Under the pieces are notes generated by a model. It saw nothing but the letters and a program-made list of their open reading frames with translations. It ran no database searches and was not told the origin of the DNA. This document shows positions 35,294-42,112 of a stretch of DNA of 43,900 nucleotides, in pieces (position 1 is the stretch's first letter; each line of letters starts with the position of its first letter). Both the position numbers and the translations under genes were made by a program. This stretch comes from Kiritimatiellia bacterium (GTDB lineage: Bacteria > Verrucomicrobiota > Kiritimatiellia > RFP12 > UBA1067): contig JAFTCL010000047.1 in assembly GCA_017454745.1 (NCBI GenBank), positions 1 to 43,900 of the forward strand, in the 5' to 3' direction.

Positions 35294-35665
35294 ATGGGTA
35301 CGATAAAAAGTTTTCGAGATCTTGACGTGTGGAAAAAGTCGATGGACTTCGCGGAACACGTTTACAAAGAGCAGCGGAATTTTCCTGATTCCGAGCGGTT
35401 TGGATTAGCCGACCAGCTACGCCGGGCGGTCGTTTCCATCCCCTCAAACATTGCCGAAGGACACGGTAGAGGAACGACAAAGGACTTCGCCCGCTTTTTA
35501 ACCTTAGCCCAAGGTTCGCTTAATGAGGTATCCACCCAACTGGAACTGGCGCATCGTTTTGGTTACCTGCCTTCGGGAACCGGGCTTTATGAAGAAGCGA
35601 CGGAAATTGCCAAGATGTTATCCTCCCTCATCAAGAGCTTGGATAAAAAGGAGAAATGCAAATGA
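35294..35665 (+). CDS. Four-helix-bundle protein (S23/23S rRNA intervening-sequence protein family)
   Basis: 123 residues, cytoplasmic, almost wholly helical. Family marks are FRDLDVWKKSMDFAEHVYKE at the N-terminus, LADQLRRAVVSIPSNIAEGHGRGTTKDFARFL in the middle and a C-terminal pair of helices (EATEIAKMLSSLIKSLDKK). Relatives occur inside 23S rRNA intervening sequences (Leptospira, Coxiella) and, as Avd, in diversity-generating retroelements; their biochemical role is largely unknown, though the basic face suggests nucleic-acid binding. Flanked on both sides by the word-like repeats in inverted orientation. No good ribosome site; AGGGA within the repeat lies about 8 nt before the ATG. Confidence 0.88.
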   Translation: MGTIKSFRDLDVWKKSMDFAEHVYKEQRNFPDSERFGLADQLRRAVVSIPSNIAEGHGRGTTKDFARFLTLAQGSLNEVSTQLELAHRFGYLPSGTGLYEEATEIAKMLSSLIKSLDKKEKCK

Positions 35666-35672
35666 CAAGTTT

Positions 35673-35776
35673 TTACCCCACCCCCTATCCCCCCCTAATC
35701 CCTACCCCCTATCCACTAACCACTAACCACTAACGACTATTCTTCACTAACCCCTAACGACTAACCACTAACCACT
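35673..35776 (+). repeat. Repeat block D
   Basis: About 100 bp made almost only of variants of CCCTAATCC, CCCTATCC and TAACCACTAACGAC words. It starts after the S23/IVP stop and ends directly at the ATG of the next gene (35777), leaving no room for a ribosome-binding site. Confidence 0.8.
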
Positions 35777-36808
35777 ATGATCACACAGACATCCATCAGT
35801 TACTACGGTCTCAATTACGTTGAACACGCGGAAGCGGATTTCAAGGAAATGAAGGCGCACGGCGTGACGCAGGTTATCCTTGCCGTCACGGAGTTCGACT
35901 TCGATTTCTGGCGTCCGAATATTCCGAAAATCGTGGACAAGGCGCACGAGCTTGGGCTGCGCGTTTTGATCGACCCGTGGGGCAACGGCAAGTACTTCGG
36001 CGGCGAACAGGTGTCGAAGTTCCTTCAGGACAACGTGGAGAACCGGCAGGTCTCCGCCCTCACCGGCGAGAAACTGCCCTACGCCTGCTTCAACACGAAC
36101 TCGTACCGCGACTACTTCAAGAACTTCTGCACCACCCTCGCCCGCGAGGCGAAACCGGACGGCTTCTTCTGGGACGAGCCGCACTACGCCTTCCCCAAGG
36201 GAATCGCCTCCATCACCGGCGGCGTGGCGGATGACTGGACCTGCTTCTGCCCCGTCTGCCGCAAGCGCTTTGAAGACTACTACGGCTACCCGATGCCGAA
36301 GTACATGACGAACGATGTGAAGCAGTTCCGCTGGCGCGAGGCGCTGGTGGTTTTGAGCGACACCTCAAAGGCTCTCAAGGAAATCGATCCGAAACTAGAA
36401 ATTACCTGTTGCGTCCACGCCACCCAGAACGGTTACTACGTTTCCGAATATCGCGGTTACGACAATTGGGATATGGTGGGAGCCTGCCCATATTTCGATG
36501 TCTTCTCCACCACCATCGTCAACTGGGCGTTGCCAGAAGACTTCTTCCGCGACATCACCGAGCGCACCGTCGCCATCGCGAAGAAGTACGGCAAAAAATC
36601 CGAACGCTGGTTCATGGGCTACTACAAACAGCCGAAGGATTGGGCGCAGGTGGCGAAGTGGGTCGATATCGCGAAAGACGCGGGCGTGGACCGCATCGCC
36701 GCCTGGACCTACCGCGGCGGCTATGGCACCGTCGTCGGCGCTCCCGACGCGCTGAAACTCTGGGATACCATCGGCGAGAATTACAAGCGGGTGTTATCTG
36801 AGGTCTGA
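35777..36808 (+). CDS. TIM-barrel-like protein, probable glycoside hydrolase, family not recognised
   Basis: 343 residues without a signal peptide, unlike its glycan-active neighbours. Strand-helix pattern of a (beta/alpha)8 barrel: GVTQVILAVTEFDFDFW, ELGLRVLIDPWGNGKYF, PDGFFWDEPHYAFPKG, LEITCCVHATQNGYY, RIAAWTYRGGYGT. FWDEPHY resembles a catalytic-acid strand end. A cysteine motif FCPVCRKRFEDYYG follows, as in DUF4838 proteins. The missing signal and missing ribosome site both fall where repeat block D abuts the ATG, so the original 5' end of the gene may have been replaced. An intracellular enzyme is the alternative. Confidence 0.62.
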   Translation: MITQTSISYYGLNYVEHAEADFKEMKAHGVTQVILAVTEFDFDFWRPNIPKIVDKAHELGLRVLIDPWGNGKYFGGEQVSKFLQDNVENRQVSALTGEKLPYACFNTNSYRDYFKNFCTTLAREAKPDGFFWDEPHYAFPKGIASITGGVADDWTCFCPVCRKRFEDYYGYPMPKYMTNDVKQFRWREALVVLSDTSKALKEIDPKLEITCCVHATQNGYYVSEYRGYDNWDMVGACPYFDVFSTTIVNWALPEDFFRDITERTVAIAKKYGKKSERWFMGYYKQPKDWAQVAKWVDIAKDAGVDRIAAWTYRGGYGTVVGAPDALKLWDTIGENYKRVLSEV

Positions 36809-36872
36809 TGTCCTCAGTCTGAAGTCTTCAGCCGAACCACCGACGAAAGACACGATGAATAGAAAGGATGAC

Positions 36873-38360
36873 ATGAAAACAAAACGGATTACCGATGTTG
36901 TCGCGGCTTGCGTGCTGTGCGCGATAATGTGTCTGACGGTTACTGCGGCGCCGCTGCAAAAGCTAACCTGGGACAAGAACACTTGGGTGGCGTTCGATAA
37001 CACCATCACCGCCACGGTGGATTGTCCCGACCCGGCGGCGACGGAATGGGTGAAGGCCCATTTCGCCGATTGGTACGGGTCGTATGCGCCTAAGGTGGCG
37101 TCCGGTCAAACCGGACTAACGGTACAAGATGGCGATGAGGCGTACGCGGCGGCGGTTGACGCAAACGGCGTGAAGATCGCTTCGCGCACGTTGGCCGGAA
37201 CACGGTGGGCCGCCTACACGCTCCGTCAGATCGCGATCGCGAAGCGCGGCACCTTCAAGACGGAGGGAATGCTGTTGCCGACCTTGGACATCACCGACGC
37301 GCCGCATCTGTCGTTCCGTGCCATCCACCTCTGTTGGTTCCCGGAAGTACGTCCTCAGCAGATTGAACGCGCGATCCGACTTGCGGCGCTGATGAAGTTC
37401 AACTACGCGATCATCGAGCCGTGGGGGATGTACAAAAGCGAGAAACATCCTTGGTGGCCCTGGCCGCAGGCGAATATGACCAAGGACGAGGTGAACCGCC
37501 TTGTCGCCATCGGAAAGGACATCGGCATCACGCTCATTCCCCAGATCAACGTCTATGGCCACGCCACCTCCTCGCGCGGCTGCACCATCAAGCACAGTGC
37601 GCTCGATCTCCATCCCGAATACGAACCGCTTTTCGAGCCGGGCGGGTGGAACTGGTGCCTCTCCAATCCCGAAACGCAGCGCGTTCTGCGCGAGTTGATT
37701 GTTGAAATGCATGAAAACTTCGGCAATCCCCCCTACTTCCATCTGGGATGCGACGAAGCCCAACGGCAGACCTGCCCCGAATGCGTGAAAACGCCAAACA
37801 ACGAACTGGTGTTGAAACACATCACGGGTCTTGCGGAGTTCGTCAAATCGCGCGGAGCGCGGGCAATGATGTGGCACGATATGCTCATCGACAAAAAAGA
37901 TGCCCGCTGGAAGGGTTTTGTCGCGAACGGCGATTCCAACGCGACAAACCTCCTAGCCCGGCTGCCGAAGGATATCATCATTTGCGACTGGCAGTATTCG
38001 TACGGCAACATGAATGAGACGCGCAAAGAGTGGCCCACGATGACCTATTTCAAGGAACAGGGCTTCTCCGTAGCCTGCTGCCCGTGGATGAATGACAAAT
38101 CGATGAAACCGATGGCCGACCACATAGTTAAGATCGGCGGCTTCGGCTTCATCGAAACCACCTGGCACCATCTGCGCGGTTCTGACTGGCAGAAAATGTA
38201 CATGGGCGCCGCCCATGCCGCGTGGGGTTCGCCAGTCTCGCATGAAGTCTCCTTCCAGCGTTCGTTGCGCCTAATCGGCCAAGATATGAAAGTGACCGAT
38301 TACCTCGACACCGGTTTTCTGAACTATCAGGTTCCGCCGTCATGGTGGATTTCCAATTAA
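36873..38360 (+). CDS. Secreted GH20-like beta-N-acetylhexosaminidase
   Basis: 495 residues. Signal peptide (VVAACVLCAIMCLTVTAAP). An N-terminal GH20-type alpha/beta domain precedes the barrel (ASRTLAGTRWAAYTLRQIA ... PTLDITDAPHLSFRAIHL). The GH20 catalytic pair is present as HLGCDEA with Asp294-Glu295, where the Asp positions the substrate acetamido group and the Glu is the acid. Later barrel strands include ARAMMWHDMLID and IIICDWQYSYG. Some motifs are looser than in classical GH20, so specificity is open. AAAGGA before the ATG at 36873 decides the start; an in-frame ATG at 36855 is weaker. Confidence 0.78.
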   Translation: MKTKRITDVVAACVLCAIMCLTVTAAPLQKLTWDKNTWVAFDNTITATVDCPDPAATEWVKAHFADWYGSYAPKVASGQTGLTVQDGDEAYAAAVDANGVKIASRTLAGTRWAAYTLRQIAIAKRGTFKTEGMLLPTLDITDAPHLSFRAIHLCWFPEVRPQQIERAIRLAALMKFNYAIIEPWGMYKSEKHPWWPWPQANMTKDEVNRLVAIGKDIGITLIPQINVYGHATSSRGCTIKHSALDLHPEYEPLFEPGGWNWCLSNPETQRVLRELIVEMHENFGNPPYFHLGCDEAQRQTCPECVKTPNNELVLKHITGLAEFVKSRGARAMMWHDMLIDKKDARWKGFVANGDSNATNLLARLPKDIIICDWQYSYGNMNETRKEWPTMTYFKEQGFSVACCPWMNDKSMKPMADHIVKIGGFGFIETTWHHLRGSDWQKMYMGAAHAAWGSPVSHEVSFQRSLRLIGQDMKVTDYLDTGFLNYQVPPSWWISN

Positions 38361-38450
38361 CAAACAACGTCCCCGCGGCATGCGCGTTCAAAACGACCGC
38401 GCTTGCCGCATCCGTTTTTTAAATCCACGCGACACGTTTCCCAATTCAGA

Positions 38451-38479
38451 TTGACCAAACGAAGTCAAAATGTTAACAT
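38451..38479 (+). promoter_or_regulatory. Promoter of the sigma factor-kinase pair
   Basis: TTGACC at 38451-38456, 17-bp spacer, TAACAT at 38474-38479. Shares AAAATGTTAA(C/T)AT with the promoter at 24493-24521. Confidence 0.6.
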
Positions 38480-38514
38480 AACCAACGATTCGTGGATTCT
38501 TTAAGGAATGAATA

Positions 38515-39099
38515 ATGGATAACATCCCCAACACCTCAACAACGCTGTTGCGGAGTCTGGCGCTGGAAACGCCCGGCGCCAGATGGGGTGATTTCGTCAG
38601 CCGCTACCGTCCCATGATGGAAGCGTTCATGAAAAGCCGTTTCCCGGCGGTTGAGGCGGATGATGTGATACAGGAGACGCTGCTGGCGCTCAGCCGCATC
38701 ATCCGTTCTTACCGCTACTCTCCCCAAACCAGCGGACATTTCCACAACTATCTCACCGGCATTCTCAAAAACAAAGCACTGGAAATGCTGAGACGCAATG
38801 CGCGCCAGGAACGGATACCGGCGGAGATGGCGGAACGCCTCACGCCGAAAACGTCCGGTGACAGTCAGGATTGGCGCCAATCCATGTTTGAGATCGCCCT
38901 GCGCCAGTTTCTCGACGACCCGGCAATCGCAGACCGCACGAAACAGGTATTCACCCGGACGGCCATCAACGGTGAGTCGCCGGAGAAGGTGGCCGCCTCG
39001 CTCAAGATGACGCGACACGCCGTTGACCAGGCGAAAAGCCGGTCGCTCTCGCGAATTCGGGAACTGGTCGCGGCGTTGGAGGCGGTAGCCAATGGTTGA
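38515..39099 (+). CDS. ECF-type RNA polymerase sigma factor
   Basis: 194 residues. Region 2 (WGDFVSRYRPMMEAFMKSRFPAVEADDVIQETLLAL ... FHNYLTGILKNKALEMLRR) binds the core and melts the -10. Region 4 (INGESPEKVAASLKMTRHAVDQAKSRSLSRIREL) reads the -35. No anti-sigma factor is adjacent; instead its last 8 nt overlap the start of a membrane Ser/Thr kinase, so the kinase may control it. ECF sigma factors paired with such kinases are known from Planctomycetes and Verrucomicrobia. A weak AAGGAA precedes the ATG. Confidence 0.88.
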   Translation: MDNIPNTSTTLLRSLALETPGARWGDFVSRYRPMMEAFMKSRFPAVEADDVIQETLLALSRIIRSYRYSPQTSGHFHNYLTGILKNKALEMLRRNARQERIPAEMAERLTPKTSGDSQDWRQSMFEIALRQFLDDPAIADRTKQVFTRTAINGESPEKVAASLKMTRHAVDQAKSRSLSRIRELVAALEAVANG

Positions 39100-40876
39100 C
39101 ACCGATGACATCGCGAAACTCTGCGCGAACCACGGGCCGGTTACGGAAAACGCCCATTTTGAGGCGGGAACCGTTTTCGGCGACTGGCGGCTGACCGGAT
39201 TCATCGGACGGGGCGGCAATGGCGAGACCTACTGCGCGGAGCACGTCAAACTCGGCACGCCCGCCGCCGTGAAGGTTCTCATCCGCGGGGACGAACGCGC
39301 CAAGGCCCGGTTCACCCGCGAGGCGGAACTGCTCGCCAAACTGCGGTCGGACGCTTTTCCCCGTTTTTTCTCATACGGGGAGGATAACGGGCGGCCGTAT
39401 CTTGCGATGGAGTTGCTGGAACCGGGCGAGTTGCCAAAAGGCGACCGGGCGGTCGGCGGTTTTATGCTGAAAATCTGCGACGCCGTCGCCGAACTCCATG
39501 CGATGAACGTGGTTCACCGCGACATCAAGCCCGCCAATATCCTTTACCGTTCCAACGGCAATCCTGTCCTTTGCGATCTCGGTCTGCTGAAACAGCTCCA
39601 AGAGCCGGGAGAATCTGACCCTGACGGGATTCCCCAAGTTTCCTCCTTCACCGGTGTCGTCGGGACGCCCGGTTACGGTGCGCCCGAGCAGATGGAGCGC
39701 GGCGAGGTGACCATCGCTTCCGACATCCACGCGCTGGGGGTGCTCGCCGAGCGTTGCTTTGGCGGTAGGCTTTCATGGTGTTGGAGAAGGATCATCCAAT
39801 GCGCCACCTCATCAATTCCCTCCCTCCGCTATCCGAATGTTCCGGCGTTCGCCCACGCCATCCGGTTCCGCCATTTCTGGCGGCAGTTTTTCGTGGCGCT
39901 CGCGGCGATATGCGTTGCCGCGGGAATCGTGTGGTACGTGTTGGTGATGGCGGGGGAGGTCCGGTATTGTGTGGTTGACCTTTCCGGCGGACCCGACGCG
40001 GAATCCTATCCGGTGTCCTATTTGAAGAAGTTGCCTACTGGTTGGACCAAAGAACACGGCTGGCCGGACGCGTACAAGACGACAAAACTGGTGTTGCGGC
40101 TGGTTGGTCCCGGATCGTTTGTGATGGGGTCACTCGATGATCCTGAGGAAGCCCGCAAACCGGTCTTCGAATTTACCAAGCCGTTTTTTATCGGTGTCTT
40201 TGAAGTCACCCAGAGGCAGTACGAGCTAGTGACCGGCCAAAACCCGTCCGTGTCCAAAGGCACTATGCGCCCGGTGGAAAATGTCTCTTGGGCTGACCTT
40301 CGCGGTCCGTGGCAGAAGTTCAACTGGCCGGAAGAAAAAGGAGTCAGCCCCGATACCTTTATCGGAAAACTTCGCGCCAAGACGGGACTTTGCTTCGATC
40401 TCCCCACCGAAGCGCAGTGGGAATTCGCCTGCCGGGCCGGGACAAAGGGTTCCGTCAACAGTGGCGGAAACACCGTAGAAGCGCTGAACCGTTTGGGGCG
40501 GTTCGCATTCAACCAGAATGTGCGCGGCTGGTTGGACCGCGATGAGACTTTTGTGCGCCATCGTGCGGACGGGAAGGGCGGGCACATGGAACGCCACACC
40601 ATCGTGGGATCGTATCTGCCGAACAGATGGGGGCTTTACGATATGCACGGGAATGTTTCGGAGTTCTGCCTGGACTGGTACTCGGAAATGTCTCCCTACA
40701 CCGATATCTCCACGATAACGGACAACAAAGGGGAACGCCGGGTGAGGCGCGGCGGCAGCTGGAACAATCTCCCGCTGTTTTGCACGTCATACTTCCGTGA
40801 CCTGTCATGGGCCGATCATGCAAACGAGTCCTTCGGCTTCCGGCTGGTCATCCAGGAATACGAAACCTCCAAATAA
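39092..40876 (+). CDS. Membrane Ser/Thr protein kinase with extracytoplasmic SUMF1/FGE-like domain
   Basis: 594 residues. Hanks-type kinase domain at about 30-258: glycine loop IGRGGNGETY, Lys61 (AVKVL), HRDIKPANI with HRD at 142-144, DLG in place of DFG at 162-164, and GTPGYGAPEQ at 191-200. One transmembrane helix lies at about 266-287. Residues about 335-590 form a formylglycine-generating-enzyme-like (SUMF1) domain: GSFVMGSLDDPEEARKP, FEVTQRQYELVTGQNP, LPTEAQWEFACRAG, YDMHGNVSEFCLDWY, RRGGSWNN. In such receptors the SUMF1 part probably acts as a ligand-binding fold; enzymatic residues were not checked. The start overlaps the sigma gene by 8 nt. Confidence 0.88.
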   Translation: MVDTDDIAKLCANHGPVTENAHFEAGTVFGDWRLTGFIGRGGNGETYCAEHVKLGTPAAVKVLIRGDERAKARFTREAELLAKLRSDAFPRFFSYGEDNGRPYLAMELLEPGELPKGDRAVGGFMLKICDAVAELHAMNVVHRDIKPANILYRSNGNPVLCDLGLLKQLQEPGESDPDGIPQVSSFTGVVGTPGYGAPEQMERGEVTIASDIHALGVLAERCFGGRLSWCWRRIIQCATSSIPSLRYPNVPAFAHAIRFRHFWRQFFVALAAICVAAGIVWYVLVMAGEVRYCVVDLSGGPDAESYPVSYLKKLPTGWTKEHGWPDAYKTTKLVLRLVGPGSFVMGSLDDPEEARKPVFEFTKPFFIGVFEVTQRQYELVTGQNPSVSKGTMRPVENVSWADLRGPWQKFNWPEEKGVSPDTFIGKLRAKTGLCFDLPTEAQWEFACRAGTKGSVNSGGNTVEALNRLGRFAFNQNVRGWLDRDETFVRHRADGKGGHMERHTIVGSYLPNRWGLYDMHGNVSEFCLDWYSEMSPYTDISTITDNKGERRVRRGGSWNNLPLFCTSYFRDLSWADHANESFGFRLVIQEYETSK

Positions 40877-40882
40877 ATCCTC

Positions 40883-41030
40883 ACCCGTCACTTTCCCTAA
40901 CCCTTACCCCCTAACCCATAATCCCTAATCCATTCTTCATTTCCGAACTCGTCACTCATCACCAGTAACTCGTCACTTTCCCTAACCCCTCTTTCTGCAC
41001 GATCTACACGGTTTCATATCTCACCAACCA
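40883..41030 (+). repeat. Repeat block E
   Basis: CCCTAACCC, CCCTAATCC, TTCATTTCCG and ACTCGTCACTC words. Positions 40923-40957 are identical to 43625-43659 (35 nt) and 40999-41026 to 43805-43832 (28 nt), in direct orientation. It fills the gap between the kinase and toxin genes. Confidence 0.85.
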
Positions 41031-41071
41031 TCAAACGGTAATAAGATATTCCAACATTTATGGTCTTTGCT

Positions 41072-41395
41072 TCAGTTCCAGTATGTGTCGCAGGTGTGAA
41101 TAAGCATCGCGCAGTTCATGATTGCTAGTATATGAATCTCTTCGGCAATATGTTCATATACGATTCGATATGGACCGCATATGGTCTGACGGAGGCGTTC
41201 GTAATCCGGTGGAAGCGTCAAGAAACATTCTTCCGGTATTCTGTCTCCGAGTTCAGGAAAAGGCGGGAGCAGTCGTGTAATATTCCCGAAATCACGGTTC
41301 CATTTACTGGCGATTTCTCGGGTCTGCTCTCGAAATATGAGCCGAACAATACCCATCCTCTGATTATGGGCATGTCTGGACCACATGACTTTCAT
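41072..41395 (-). CDS. ParE/RelE-superfamily toxin
   Basis: 107 residues. The C-terminal core PYRIVYEHIAEEIHILAIMNC is the conserved strand pair of ParE/RelE toxins, and the N-terminal helices (LIFREQTREIASKWNRDFGN) fit the same fold. It would poison DNA gyrase (ParE-like) or cleave mRNA on ribosomes (RelE-like); sequence alone does not decide which. Encoded after the antitoxin with a 4-nt ATGA overlap and an internal GGAG ribosome site, the standard arrangement for coupled production. AT-richer than the genes to its left. Confidence 0.75.
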   Translation of the reverse strand: MKVMWSRHAHNQRMGIVRLIFREQTREIASKWNRDFGNITRLLPPFPELGDRIPEECFLTLPPDYERLRQTICGPYRIVYEHIAEEIHILAIMNCAMLIHTCDTYWN

Positions 41396-41739
41396 CGGGA
41401 CGCTCCGTCAACATCCATTTTGTCTAGCATTTTTTCCGCCTCATCGAAGGAATCTTCCTCAGTAAGACATTCGCCATTTTCGAATTGCTTGCGGGAAATG
41501 GTAACAGCTCGCGACAGTTCGGCCTTTTCGCGCCATGATTCGATTTCGTCCCATGTGCTTTCAAAATCCGCAACGCTCATCATTACGCTGGTGCTGCGCC
41601 CGTTTTGCGTAATGACAATGGGGCGGTGCGTACGGGCCGTTCGTGCAAAACAGTCACTTAGAGTCCGACGATACTCGGAAAACGGTACGACATCCTCGTC
41701 GAGGCGTGGTCGCGAGATAGGTTTTGCTCTTGCATTCAT
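41392..41739 (-). CDS. Phd/YefM-family antitoxin
   Basis: 115 residues. The N-terminal half has the Phd/YefM DNA-binding and dimerisation fold (VVPFSEYRRTLSDCFARTAR, RPIVITQNGRSTSVMMSVAD). The acidic C-terminal half (ENGECLTEEDSFDEAEKMLD) would wrap the toxin. It should neutralise the co-encoded toxin and repress its own promoter through the palindrome at 41768-41785. AAAGGAG precedes the ATG. Confidence 0.85.
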   Translation of the reverse strand: MNARAKPISRPRLDEDVVPFSEYRRTLSDCFARTARTHRPIVITQNGRSTSVMMSVADFESTWDEIESWREKAELSRAVTISRKQFENGECLTEEDSFDEAEKMLDKMDVDGASR

Positions 41740-41765
41740 GATGTCTCTCCTTTAGGATTGTCAAT

Positions 41766-41794
41766 ATGGTACACAATCTTGTACCTAATGTCAA
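41766..41794 (-). promoter_or_regulatory. Toxin-antitoxin promoter with operator palindrome in the spacer
   Basis: Minus strand TTGACA (41794-41789), 17-bp spacer, TACCAT (41771-41766). The inverted repeat GGTACAAGATTGTGTACC (41785-41768) fills the spacer and overlaps the -10. A second inverted repeat, GTTAGTCTAAC (41803-41813), lies just upstream of the -35. Confidence 0.72.
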
Positions 41795-41833
41795 GAGTAC
41801 GAGTTAGTCTAACAATCCATCTTATCGGTAATA

Positions 41834-41860
41834 TCTTTGCGATCCTTTGCGATCCTTTGC
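41834..41860 (+). repeat. Short tandem repeat of GATCCTTTGC
   Basis: Two full and one partial 10-bp units (TCTTTGC, GATCCTTTGC, GATCCTTTGC) in the intergenic region between the antitoxin and ATPase genes. The rest of 41795-41923 shows no gene. Confidence 0.75.
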
Positions 41861-41923
41861 GGCTAAAAACCGTTGTTATAGGTAAGATCGTGTAGAACCC
41901 CTACAACCGTCAAACTGATAAAA

Positions 41924-42008
41924 CCGATTGTCAAAATAAGCAACGCCGGAGTCGTTTTTTTCTTATTTTGACAAAATTTTGAAAATAAGCCAACGTACTT
42001 TAGTTTAT
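41924..42008 (+). repeat. Left direct repeat flanking the ATPase gene
   Basis: About 85 bp, nearly identical to 43483-43568. Contains the inverted repeat TCAAAATAAG ... CTTATTTTGA around CAACGCCGGAGTCG plus a T run, then a second AAAATAAG copy. Confidence 0.9.
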
Positions 42009-42052
42009 ATTGTATTGAAACTCTGAATTAAGCATAAGATTGTTTATTTATT

Positions 42053-42082
42053 TTGCTTGAACTCTTTAAAAAAAAGTAATAC
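42053..42082 (+). promoter_or_regulatory. Promoter of the AAA ATPase gene
   Basis: TTGCTT at 42053-42058, 18-bp spacer, TAATAC at 42077-42082, 24 nt before AAGGAG and the ATG at 42113. Confidence 0.5.
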
Positions 42083-42112
42083 ACTTTTCCTTATTAATTG
42101 AAGGAGATGGAT

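Noticed and set aside
35673..35776. CRISPR array in the repetitive segment after the S23/IVP gene
   Set aside because: Units are 7-14 bp degenerate words without constant repeats or unique spacers, and no cas genes are present.
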